NCBI GenBank assembly: GCA_030144965.1
Contig: JAMPUU010000023.1
Span: 1 to 64,000 of the forward strand
Direction of reading: 5' to 3'
Source of the DNA: Nitrospira sp. BO4
GTDB lineage: Bacteria; Nitrospirota; Nitrospiria; Nitrospirales; Nitrospiraceae
Length of the DNA stretch: 64,000 bases
The position numbers were made by a program, and so were the translations under genes. Under the pieces are notes generated by a model. That model ran no database searches. It was not told the origin of the DNA and saw only the letters and a program-made list of their open reading frames with translations. The number at the start of each line of letters is the position of its first letter. The first letter of the stretch is position 1. Shown here piece after piece: positions 46,938-54,295 of this stretch.

Positions 46938-47195
46938 ATGCTGAAATATAAGCAACGCAGGATCGACGTAGCTCCCGTACGGCAGGCTGATGGAACGTGG
47001 CATTGTTCGTATATCATTTTTGAATTCAGACAAACCTGCTGGGGGTGCCAGACAGGGAGCCCTGACGGCAGTTTCTCGTCCCGCAAAGAGGCCACAATGG
47101 CAGCTCTGAAGGAGGCGAAACATATGGCCGATGCACTCGAACAGTTTACGCTGCCGCCTAAGCGTTACAGCAGATCCAGTAGGTCAGTGCACTGA
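46938..47195 (+). CDS. small-repeat-family protein P2
   Basis: 85 aa from MLKYKQRRIDVAPVRQ. Family blocks: RRIDVAPVRQADGTWHCSYI, CWGCQTGSPDGSFSSRKEA, AALKEAKHMADAL. This subfamily adds a CWGC pair. It is nearly identical to P5 (51995-52249) on the other strand, at protein level and at about four of five bases, so the two are a recent inverted duplication. No signal peptide; C-terminus basic. Confidence 0.75.
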   Translation: MLKYKQRRIDVAPVRQADGTWHCSYIIFEFRQTCWGCQTGSPDGSFSSRKEATMAALKEAKHMADALEQFTLPPKRYSRSSRSVH

Positions 47196-47404
47196 TGAGT
47201 CGCCGCCTTTGGGGAGGTGTGAACACTTCTGGAGGAAAGTTCCAGAACGTGACCCCGGGATGTGTATCCTCGGCTGCTGGTTGGCGGGCTGTCGCCCGTA
47301 GCGCGATGGCAGTGAGGCGGATACGTTCGGTTGTCCTGTTGTCTAGGGCCTCAATTCAGTCGGTCTTGTCGCTCCAGCTAACACCGTATTAGCACGTGTT
47401 ACCC

Positions 47405-47490
47405 AGCGAATCGGTATGCCCTCTCCACATCATGGGCGTGAGAGTCTTTTAAGGAATGCACCTCCTGAAGCAAGAAGTGGTGAGGTGATC
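47405..47490. repeat. dispersed accessory repeat, copy a
   Basis: catcatgggcgtgagagtcttttaaggaatgcacc... resembles 51780-51895 and 58818-58900 (catgggcttgtgactcttttaaggtttgcaacacc). Degenerate, no coding potential. Confidence 0.55.
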
Positions 47491-47617
47491 GTTCCTGTTA
47501 CATGTGGAGCGTGATATTGCCGCGTACTTGAGCGAAATAGCCGCTCTCAAGCACACTCACATCATCGATACGGCACAGCCCAATGGCATATACCGCTGGC
47601 CTAACCGAAGGTTGGTG

Positions 47618-47655
47618 TGGAGCTGGCAAGATGATCCAACCTGCGGTTCACACAG
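47618..47655 (-). other. degenerate tRNA-Thr 3' fragment
   Basis: tggagctggc, then atccaacctgcggttcaca, matches the 59838-59882 tRNA 3' fragment with a deletion in the T-arm. Probably the oldest of three attachment-site scars. Confidence 0.5.
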
Positions 47656-47838
47656 AGCAACCCAAAGTAAATCTCAGAGTAGTGTAACTTATCCAAAACA
47701 GCGGAAAGTAGAGATCAGCCTGCTATACAGCTGATTGGGCATGTTACATGGCGTTGCATTGGATGGGCAGAGATTGGCAGGGGTAGGGCGCTTACGGGCG
47801 CACCGGATTGACCACGCTTATCAGAGAAAAGTTACCGC

Positions 47839-48087
47839 TCAGCTTGATAACGGGTCCTCGGCATCGATGAGACGTTTGGCCTTTTGTAGGGCGGCTGCTT
47901 TCGCCTCTTGTTGTGTCGCGAAGGAGCCTGCAGGATAGGACGATACGCAAGCCGATTTTATTGGAGAAAATTGAATAAACACATTTCGACAACGCCATGT
48001 TCCATTATCGGCTTGGCTAACGAACAGCGAGATGGTGCGTCCCTTATACTCGTGCCTTGATGAAGGATCGATAGCCGTACATTCCAT
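47839..48087 (-). CDS. small-repeat-family protein P3
   Basis: 82 aa from MECTAIDPSSRHEYKGRTISL, start chosen for the SD aggagtgtcc. Family blocks: YKGRTISLFVSQADNGTWRC, YPAGSFATQQEAKAAALQKAKRLID. The frame is open upstream into a second small-protein segment (48088-48201), so a longer fusion could also be made. Confidence 0.72.
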   Translation of the reverse strand: MECTAIDPSSRHEYKGRTISLFVSQADNGTWRCRNVFIQFSPIKSACVSSYPAGSFATQQEAKAAALQKAKRLIDAEDPLSS

Positions 48088-48201
48088 GGACACTCCTGTC
48101 CAATGAGCCCTTCTGCTCAATTCGCCAGCGGTCACCCCAATACGCAGTAAATGTTCCGACGCGACCACAAATTGCCGGATCTCCTCTCGCATCGATTCCA
48201 T
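48088..48201 (-). CDS. helical segment fused in frame to P3
   Basis: From ATG 48201 the frame encodes MESMREEIRQFVVASEHLLR and continues IGVTAGELSRRAHWTGV directly into P3 without a stop. Its start resembles the microprotein at 44574-44741 (GFRQEIVDFISVSEQ). Either a two-domain 120-aa protein or the leftover 5' part of a separate microgene that lost its stop. No strong SD at 48201. Confidence 0.45.
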
Positions 48202-48450
48202 GAGTGAAAGCCTTTCTGCCCAATGATGGCGATCACACTGTACAGGATTGCTGGACTCTAAACATCGTCAGTGCGCATCCGCAATCAGGAAATTCCTGAA
48301 TTTACTGGATTTCTACCCGGAGAGGTGAGGCGGTGTCATTCGGCGCTACGGTACGGGCCGAATATGGTTCAGTGCTCGGACTTTACGCGAACAGGAAGGG
48401 AAGACTCTTCACGTACTCCCGATGATCGCCGGCGAGTTTCTGATTGTATG
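48202..48450. other. intergenic, nothing identified
   Basis: No SD-preceded frame; only a short palindrome caggaaattcctg near 48287. Confidence 0.45.
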
Positions 48451-49158
48451 TCACGGACAGTTTCCGGCGACCCGATACCCCGCCTGTTCCGCCGCTTCGA
48501 CGCTCACAAACGCGATCCGGTTGACCTCGGAGACCTTATCATAGCCAGGACAGTCGACGCGGTGGTAGATGTGGCTACGCCTGTTCCCAATGACATCGGA
48601 AGCTCCGGGCGAAGGGCCCGCGTTCTGAGGCATGGGCTGAGAGGCTGAAGGCGGGCAGGTGAAATCCGATGCCTCTGGCACTTGGTTTCGCTGTAGCTTG
48701 CGAAAGATCCATGGCGGGGTTGGCGCTGGATCTTTCCAGAGCCCGCGTTTCGCCTCGCGAGCGTCCTCCTCCAGCTGTTGCAGTTCCGTATCGGCGGAGT
48801 ACCGGCAGAACCACCAGGCTAGACCAGCCTTCACGAGTTCCTTGTTCAAGTGTCGGCCATCGGCAAGAAACACATCGCCGATGGTCTGCTCATATTTGTC
48901 CTGGCCTCTGTTTTCGATGGTGAGGTGCTGCCCCGTAGTAATTTCTTCGATAAACTTCATAGCGTGTTGGCTGAAGTGTTGCCCCTTTTCAGGTGCATCG
49001 ATCCCATTTAAACGAACTCGTTCGACGCCTTGCTCGTGTTCGACATCGAAGGTGTCGCCATCGATGACGGAGATCACTTTACCCGTAAAGTCCGAGGCTC
49101 CACTGAACGATGGAAAGAATATGAAGAGCAGGATTGGGAGAGACCACGACGGTTTCAT
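48451..49158 (-). CDS. secreted SNase-like nuclease with C-terminal metal-binding module
   Basis: 235 aa with a signal peptide (LPILLFIFFPSFSGAS). Residues 22-145 are a staphylococcal-nuclease domain: GKVISVIDGDTFDV, VRLNGIDAPEKGQHFS (catalytic Arg/Asp/Glu), LAWWFCRYS, AREAKRGLW. After a linker, residues 185-235 (IGNRRSHIYHRVDCPGYDKVSEVNRIAFVSVEAAEQAGYRVAGNC) match the Ada-type metal-binding motif seen at the end of many such nucleases. Extracellular or periplasmic DNA/RNA degradation is likely. Confidence 0.9.
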   Translation of the reverse strand: MKPSWSLPILLFIFFPSFSGASDFTGKVISVIDGDTFDVEHEQGVERVRLNGIDAPEKGQHFSQHAMKFIEEITTGQHLTIENRGQDKYEQTIGDVFLADGRHLNKELVKAGLAWWFCRYSADTELQQLEEDAREAKRGLWKDPAPTPPWIFRKLQRNQVPEASDFTCPPSASQPMPQNAGPSPGASDVIGNRRSHIYHRVDCPGYDKVSEVNRIAFVSVEAAEQAGYRVAGNCP

Positions 49159-49430
49159 TCGCAGACAGTGATAAGGATACTCAATGGGTCCAGTATATGC
49201 GTTAATGCTTTAGGCGGGCAAGCTTCATGGGGTCGGATGGGCTCTTGCCTTGAAGTTTCTTCGGTTTGGGTTTGGGCTTTGATTCGGCATGGGTTTATCA
49301 TGCCAGATCGCAAGCCGGGTGTCACGTCGGATAGGGGTTAAATTTTACCGAAGCCTCCTTTCTGGCGCATAGGGGTACCGAAAGACCCATGGCCCCAGGG
49401 AAAGCGTCCAGCGTTTTCCTCCGGGTAGTC

Positions 49431-49495
49431 CAGGCGCTGCACCGGCATGGGGTTTAGGTCCCGTATTCGATTTGCGGCATCCTGAGAAAAGGGAG
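49431..49495. repeat. dispersed accessory repeat, copy b
   Basis: accggcatggggtttaggtcccgtattcgatttgcggcatcctgagaaaagg aligns with 50581-50662, 52455-52545 and 57215-57295. The DNA at 49159-49430 holds no supported gene. Confidence 0.55.
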
Positions 49496-49502
49496 ACGTA
49501 TT

Positions 49503-49913
49503 CTAATTTGGATTGCAGTCAGCTGAGGCATGTTCAGTTCGGCGATCGGTCCCTCTGTTCGCTCGAATCCACAGCGCATGATTCAGATTGTCAACATTTG
49601 CCGTAATGCGGTCTCCTTGGTTAATAGGAGGTTTCTCAGTTGTCTCATCGGTCAGTACGTTCACTTCTTTGCCATCTTCATCTTTCAGGACATAGGTTGT
49701 ACCGTCCACGCGGAGTACTTCACCAAAAAGCATATGGCTCTTACGCACCGCATTGTGTTCCGCTTGCATCGCATTTTTCCCAGGTGATATGTCGCATGGG
49801 CTTCCCACCGTTTTCCCCTCCTCTCGAGATCCTACACAACCAACCTGTAAGATGGTGGCGAGTCCTAGAAACATTAATGTATTGGTTGGAAGGCCGGCTG
49901 AAGTGAAAATCAT
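49503..49913 (-). CDS. small OB-like lipoprotein
   Basis: 136 aa. Lipobox LQVGC (Cys near 26). The mature part has FGEVLRVDGTTYVLKDEDGKEVNVLTDETT, a beta-barrel-like pattern shared with 61910-62201 (GTLIGIEGEYFSIKDSDGKHYRIHVDKST). Probably outer-membrane-facing or periplasmic. Function unknown. Confidence 0.72.
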   Translation of the reverse strand: MIFTSAGLPTNTLMFLGLATILQVGCVGSREEGKTVGSPCDISPGKNAMQAEHNAVRKSHMLFGEVLRVDGTTYVLKDEDGKEVNVLTDETTEKPPINQGDRITANVDNLNHALWIRANRGTDRRTEHASADCNPN

Positions 49914-50174
49914 GGTACCTCCTGGTTATGTTGGTCGTTGTTGATTACTGTACCTTTCCAAGAGGTAACCATGAGCTGGGCAGCTTCCTAGTTTTCGTAC
50001 AGAGAATTCCAGAACCCTGAGGCTGCTCCCGCCAGGTCGAACTTCAAGCCATAGCCATGGACTCCCTATGTGTTTCCCTAGTATAGAAGTTCCTCACGGG
50101 TAGCTACGATATGATCAGGGTGTTCAACATGGAGCGTCGGTTGGTCACATGTAACTAGCAGGAAGGAGACGATT

Positions 50175-50573
50175 ATGACGATTAGAAAAATGTGCGCCTA
50201 TATGGTGATGGCGAGCGGAATTCTCTACAACGCGGGCTGCTCCTTAATGATAGACCAACCAAAAGGGGATACTCCCTCCGAGAGCATCTTGGCCAGTGAA
50301 TCAAACAGTCTCACAGGCGTGTACACAGACATTGATGCGAACGGCTCCATCGAGCCCCATCCTCAAATAGTGGGCGAGGGAGGCAGGATCAACGGTCTCG
50401 CTACTGTCGGTGGATTGCCAGACGTACTCGATATCAAAACGGGCACTCCGAAACCCAGGCGGTCGACTAATACCACATCTACAGTGAGGATGGGAGAATC
50501 CACATTTAGCTTCGGATCAGACTCGAACAGCACAGGTTCATCGAGTAGAATGCCTGGAGCCGGCAACAAGTAG
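50175..50573 (+). CDS. lipoprotein of unknown function
   Basis: 132 aa, with AGGAAGGAG before the ATG. Lipobox YNAGC (Cys near 22). The mature part is polar and Gly/Ser-rich, ending TGSSSRMPGAGNK, with a GEGGRINGLATVGGLPDVLD block. No family recognised. Confidence 0.7.
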   Translation: MTIRKMCAYMVMASGILYNAGCSLMIDQPKGDTPSESILASESNSLTGVYTDIDANGSIEPHPQIVGEGGRINGLATVGGLPDVLDIKTGTPKPRRSTNTTSTVRMGESTFSFGSDSNSTGSSSRMPGAGNK

Positions 50574-50580
50574 GCGTGTG

Positions 50581-50662
50581 GCCTAAACAATCGAAGCGGC
50601 GCCCCCAAAGATTTAGGCAAGGAACCCATATCCGCTTTGCAGCATCAGGAGAAAAGGCGGGT
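50581..50662. repeat. dispersed accessory repeat, copy c
   Basis: gcctaaacaa...gatttaggc inverted ends (50581-50619) followed by aaggaacccatatccgctttgcagcatcaggagaaaagg, the shared core of this repeat group. Confidence 0.55.
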
Positions 50663-50751
50663 AGGACGTGGTGAAGTTGCTTCAGTGTCTGAGGGTGGCG
50701 AACCTACTGTCATCGACCTTCCCTGAGTTGGTCACATAAAGAGCCTCGCCG

Positions 50752-50940
50752 TTATTTAGCATTTGCTAAGAGGGTTTTTAGTTTCTCATAGCCCGGCGCT
50801 TCGGGATGGCAGTAATACTCAGTCAGGGACCCATTGCCGTTCCGGATTGAGATACGGAAGCTCTTCCCGTGGGCCTCGATCTTCACCGCCTCCACCATGT
50901 TGAGATAGAGGTCCTGATTCACCTGGACGATGTTTTCCAT
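50752..50940 (-). CDS. small beta-rich microprotein
   Basis: 62 aa, GGGGAGAGG upstream of the ATG. MENIVQVNQDLYLNMVEAVKIEAHGKSFR..., GNGSLTEYYCHPEAPGYEKLKTLL suggests two strands and a helix. No family recognised, not related to the P family. Confidence 0.65.
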   Translation of the reverse strand: MENIVQVNQDLYLNMVEAVKIEAHGKSFRISIRNGNGSLTEYYCHPEAPGYEKLKTLLANAK

Positions 50941-51199
50941 GACCTCTCCCCTGTCTACCGCTGACCGACCTTTACCCGCGATGAGAGAATACCCGGTGGT
51001 CTATGGCAGAGATGACGATGCGATCGTGTGTATCAAGAAACTGCATGGTCCAATTCAAGCAATGTAGTTAAGACATTCCATGGCTTCTGTTCCCTCATCA
51101 TTCTGCATCGATCGCCATGCGAACCTGCCGAGGTATGACATCGATCCGTAGATGGACGTGCGGACAGAACCGCTCGTCTCATGATGCGCGGCGTGTAGG

Positions 51200-51364
51200 C
51201 TAGGGTTTGGCGCTCAGTCGACTCGTGTGCTGGAAGATGCATTTCGGGCAAGTGTAATGGACGTAGTGCTCACCGCCGATCAGCCGTTTCTTCATGAGTA
51301 TTTTGCACCAGGTGCAGAGGCGATCTGGGATCTGTCTCACCTTTGGGAGACTTCCAAGAGACAT
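51200..51364 (-). CDS. zinc-ribbon microprotein Z2
   Basis: 54 aa, translated directly from the minus strand: begins MSLGSLPKVRQIPDRLCTWC and contains RLCTWCKILMKKRLIGG and YVHYTCPKCIFQHTSRL. Two CxxC pairs (CTWC near 17-20, CPKC near 39-42) make a zinc ribbon. ATG lies 7 bases below the stop of P4, whose end (gcagg) may serve as SD, so it is cotranscribed and probably coupled. Too short for routine gene calling. Confidence 0.65.
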   Translation of the reverse strand: MSLGSLPKVRQIPDRLCTWCKILMKKRLIGGEHYVHYTCPKCIFQHTSRLSAKP

Positions 51365-51371
51365 GGCGTTT

Positions 51372-51599
51372 CTATAGACCTGCGACAGAGGTGTGAAGGG
51401 AATCGATGATCTGTTGGGCCTGTGTCAGCGCGGCGACTTCTGCCTCTTCCGGGGTTTTGAAGGTGCCGTCAGGACATCCTTTCTTGCACGTCCATGCTCG
51501 GGTTCCAAACTCAAAAATGACATAGTGGCAGTTCCAGGTTCCATCCGCTTGCCGTTCCCAGCGTCTCAACTCGATCCAGCGTTTCGTATAGTCCGACAT
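51372..51599 (-). CDS. small-repeat-family protein P4
   Basis: 75 aa from MSDYTKRWIEL (GGGGAG upstream). WIELRRWERQADGTWNCHYV, CKKGCPDGTFKTPEEAEVAAL, QAQQIIDSL follow the family order. Carries Cys at the same places as P2 and P5. Followed 7 bases later by the zinc-ribbon gene Z2. Confidence 0.75.
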   Translation of the reverse strand: MSDYTKRWIELRRWERQADGTWNCHYVIFEFGTRAWTCKKGCPDGTFKTPEEAEVAALTQAQQIIDSLHTSVAGL

Positions 51600-51779
51600 T
51601 GGTCTCCCCTCAGGTACGTGATCCAGAAGGGCAGAGAGCATGCCAGTGGCTGATTGAAGCATGGATGCGGAAAGTCTCAGAAACTCACGCGTACGATAAG
51701 AAGCAGAAGGCTCGCTGTTGCTTATCCATCAGCAATTGCCCATGGACTGTTGCTTGAGTAGCAACAATCAGCCCACCTG

Positions 51780-51895
51780 GCATGATTGGCGCACTCTGCC
51801 GACGTCATAAGCTGAGGACTCTATTAAGGGATGCAACACCAGGCCAGAAGGGTGGGGAGGAAGTTATGAAACTGTTTCACTGTCTGGGCTTATGA
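51780..51895. repeat. dispersed accessory repeat, copy d
   Basis: gattggcgcactctgccgacgtcataagctgaggactctattaagggatgcaacaccaggcc resembles 58818-58900. The following gaagttatgaaactgtttcactgtctggg resembles 50671-50692. Confidence 0.55.
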
Positions 51896-51994
51896 GACGT
51901 AGGGAGACGGCCCTCCTGGCACAGGTTGAGGAGCCGGCTCATGCCCGTTGCCTCGTGCATCGCTCCTCGGCCGAGGTCTCGTCTTGACCTCGCA

Positions 51995-52249
51995 TCAGTG
52001 GATCACGCTCAGTCTGCGAGAACCCTTAGGCGGTGGTGCAAATCGTTCGAGTGCATCGACCCTACGTTTTGCCTCTTTCAGGGCTGCCGTTGTGGCCTCC
52101 TTGCGGGAGGAGAAGTTGCCATCGAGGCATCCTGTCTGGCATCCCCAACAGGTTTGTCTGGATTCAATAATCATATACGGGCAATGCCAGGTCCCATTCG
52201 CTTGTCGTACGGGGGCCACGTCGATCCTTCGCTGCTTATAGTATTCCAT
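51995..52249 (-). CDS. small-repeat-family protein P5
   Basis: 84 aa from MEYYKQRRIDVAPVRQ; the ATG two codons upstream sits on the SD gggag and is rejected. RRIDVAPVRQANGTWHCPYM, CWGCQTGCLDGNFSSRKEA, AALKEAKRRVDALERF. Nearly a copy of P2 in inverted orientation 5 kb away. Confidence 0.75.
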   Translation of the reverse strand: MEYYKQRRIDVAPVRQANGTWHCPYMIIESRQTCWGCQTGCLDGNFSSRKEATTAALKEAKRRVDALERFAPPPKGSRRLSVIH

Positions 52250-52454
52250 GGTCATCTCCCTTGTTCGCAGGCCAAGTGCCGTATCTCGCTACCGTTGATC
52301 GGCTAACTGGGTTGGTTAACTCTACAAGAGACGACTATCTCCAACCATGAGGGACAGACTGTATTTTTGACAGTAAAACTACTGAAAGTTGAAGCACGCA
52401 GACCTGATTATTCACTCCATTTTGTCGTTCCCCTCAAATCCGTAGTAATACCCG

Positions 52455-52545
52455 CCATTTTCTTGAACCGGCGCATCCTGCTACCGGCATAAGCTTGCGT
52501 TCCCATATTCGATGTGCAGCATCTAGTCAAATGGCGCCTGCCTGG
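52455..52545. repeat. dispersed accessory repeat, copy e
   Basis: gaaccggcgcatcctgctaccggcataagcttgcgttcccatattcgatgtgcagcatct aligns with 57215-57295. The gap 52250-52631 otherwise holds nothing. Confidence 0.6.
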
Positions 52546-52631
52546 AATAGAGTAGTCCGCTGGCGATGGGTGTCGCGGTCGGTACATGATCACCAAGCCA
52601 TTGTGCCATCCAGATAGAGGGAGGAAGTATC

Positions 52632-53204
52632 ATGCACGTCGACAACAGATGGATAAGAGGTATCGGTGTCCTAGGGGTGATACTCGGAAGTTTGGTTGTC
52701 GCAGAGTGGCATTCTGCCAATGCGCTTGAGGGGGAACAACGCTCGCCGACAGATCAACCGAGTCTCTCACAAAGCTGGGATAAGAAGTTACCCGGCACCG
52801 CGCGGTTTACCGTCTTGGCAGATTTTGGTGGAGCAGCGGTGCGGGATAACGAAACAGGGTTGGTCTGGGAACTATCCCCGGAGACGAAGACCGTGAATTG
52901 GACAACCGCACGGTTTCAGTGTACGAGCCGCAAGATTGGCGGGCGTATGGGTTGGAGACTTCCATCGGTGCACGAGTTGGCAAGCCTGGTAGATCCTTCC
53001 GTCTCACCGGGCCCCACTCTACAGGCGGGCCATCCCTTCGTAAACGTGCAGGCTGCCCACTATTGGTCAGCGACGTCGTTTGCCGGTAAACCGACCCACG
53101 CGTGGAATGTGGGATTCGTCATGGGGATGGTGCACGACATAAAAGTCACGGACAGTCACAACGTCTGGTGTGTACGTGGTGAGAACAATGCGAATGCGTA
53201 CTAA
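52632..53204 (+). CDS. secreted DUF1566 (Lcl-type) protein
   Basis: 190 aa, gaggaag before the ATG. Signal/anchor GVLGVILGSLVVAEW. DUF1566 pattern: AVRDNETGLVWELSP, WRLPSVHELASLVDPS, HYWSATSFAG, AWNVGFVMG, NVWCVRGE. These C-type-lectin-like or FGE-like domains are found in exported adhesion and regulatory proteins. Role here unknown. Confidence 0.88.
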   Translation: MHVDNRWIRGIGVLGVILGSLVVAEWHSANALEGEQRSPTDQPSLSQSWDKKLPGTARFTVLADFGGAAVRDNETGLVWELSPETKTVNWTTARFQCTSRKIGGRMGWRLPSVHELASLVDPSVSPGPTLQAGHPFVNVQAAHYWSATSFAGKPTHAWNVGFVMGMVHDIKVTDSHNVWCVRGENNANAY

Positions 53205-53318
53205 CTCAGGAATGACCGGGCGCCTCGCATATGTATAGAGTGAGCGAATGTGAATGGAAGATGCGTTGCCGCTCTCTCGAAGAAATTGAAATTGTTAACC
53301 TGATAGATAGTATATGGC

Positions 53319-53666
53319 TCATCTGTGGCTGAGAGAGAGCCGTTTGAGCTGAGGGGGATCGCTGACAGGATCGCGTGAATCAATGACACTGCGCGCAACT
53401 TCCAGTGCTGCCGCTTCCGCCTCGTCGCGAGTACGATAGTCGCCTACAGGGTATCCCGATTCGCTGAACGACCGTGTTGGCCAGAATTCTACGATGGTGT
53501 ATTCACAGACCCATGTCCCATCATCTGCCTGGGCAGACCACAATTTGATCGACCGTCCGTGATATTCGGATTCCGCCCAATCGCTTCCTCGGTCGGCATG
53601 GTCGCGAGAAGCTCGGCTGCCCTTGGAATGCAAATCAAGATAGATGTCCGCGTGAATCGATAACAT
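53319..53666 (-). CDS. small-repeat-family protein P6
   Basis: 115 aa from MLSIHADIYLDLHSK (GGGAGG upstream). Longest member, with about 35 extra N-terminal residues. YHGRSIKLWSAQADDGTWVCEY, GYPVGDYRTRDEAEAAALE, ARSVIDSRDP. Together with P1 and P7 it forms the Y-x-G-R subfamily. Confidence 0.75.
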   Translation of the reverse strand: MLSIHADIYLDLHSKGSRASRDHADRGSDWAESEYHGRSIKLWSAQADDGTWVCEYTIVEFWPTRSFSESGYPVGDYRTRDEAEAAALEVARSVIDSRDPVSDPPQLKRLSLSHR

Positions 53667-53749
53667 GGTGCACCTCCCTGAATGCGGAAGTCTCCACCCC
53701 CGCGTAAGATTCATGGCTGTGGGTTGTCCTCGGTCGACGTTTCTCATAG

Positions 53750-54045
53750 TACGGCAGTACGAGGTAGGGTGTGGCCTAGGAAATCCACCAGGTCCCTAAT
53801 CCTATAGGCAAAGGAAGGTTAGGCTGATTCGATTTGCGTTCGCAGAGGTGCGATTATGGTCGAGCGGCGGGGAAAATCGTGGGTGAACTACCGGAGATGC
53901 GGCAGGAAACGGTAGCCTTAGGAAAAGGTGGTTGCGGAGTACAGATGGACGTGCGTAATCGTCAATAGTCGGGCAGAGGAAAATGCGCCGCTAACGATCC
54001 ACACTCGCGCGGATGTGCTACAGACGGACGGACCATGAGTCTGCC
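53750..54045. other. intergenic upstream of the ilvA promoter
   Basis: No supported gene. A weak copy of the dispersed repeat core (gattcgatttgcgttcgcagag) lies near 53828. Confidence 0.45.
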
Positions 54046-54074
54046 TTGATATGATGATTCTCCGATGATATAAG
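54046..54074 (+). promoter_or_regulatory. sigma70-type promoter for ilvA leader
   Basis: -35 TTGATA (54046-54051), 17-base spacer, -10 TATAAG (54069-54074); each hexamer has one mismatch to consensus. Transcription should start near 54081, about 34 bases before the leader peptide ATG. Confidence 0.7.
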
Positions 54075-54114
54075 TCACACTCGTAATAGATCGGTCGTGC
54101 CAGAGAGTCCACCA

Positions 54115-54183
54115 ATGACAACCATTCTTCGGAGTTTCGGGATTAGCATGGCGGTGGCGATGATGATCGCCAATTCCGCCTAA
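54115..54183 (+). CDS. ilvA leader peptide
   Basis: 22 codons, MTTILRSFGISMAVAMMIAN then S-A and TAA, between a good promoter and an intrinsic terminator in front of ilvA. It contains two Thr, three Ile, one Val and one Leu codons, the amino acids linked to IlvA. Its last sense codons (TCCGCC, 54175-54180) can pair with GGCGGA of the terminator left arm, so ribosome position could decide between terminator and antiterminator. Confidence 0.6.
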   Translation: MTTILRSFGISMAVAMMIANSA

Positions 54184-54250
54184 GCCGGCCTGCACTATCA
54201 CGTCATCGACGTGAGGCCCCTGGCGGATTGATCTCCGTCAGGGGTTTTTT
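54175..54250 (+). promoter_or_regulatory. transcription attenuator of ilvA
   Basis: Terminator: cccctggcgga (54217-54227), loop ttgatc, tccgtcagggg (54234-54244), then TTTTTT (54245-54250). Competing antiterminator: TCCGCC (54175-54180) with GGCGGA (54222-54227) and, nested inside, GGCCT (54187-54191) with AGGCC (54214-54218). A ribosome finishing the leader covers TCCGCC and favours termination; stalling at Ile or Thr codons would free it. This is inference from base pairing. Confidence 0.65.
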
Positions 54251-54295
54251 ATTGTGTACGAACAAGAAGCACGTGACAGAAAGGGAGAAAGGAAC

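Noticed and set aside
47504..47734. Frame of 76 codons over the degenerate tRNA fragment
   Set aside because: Crosses the tRNA scar and has no motif.
50581..50619. attC-like inverted repeat (gcctaaa...tttaggc), possible integron cassette site
   Set aside because: No GTTRRRY core sites recur at the other repeats, genes lie on both strands, and no integron integrase is present.
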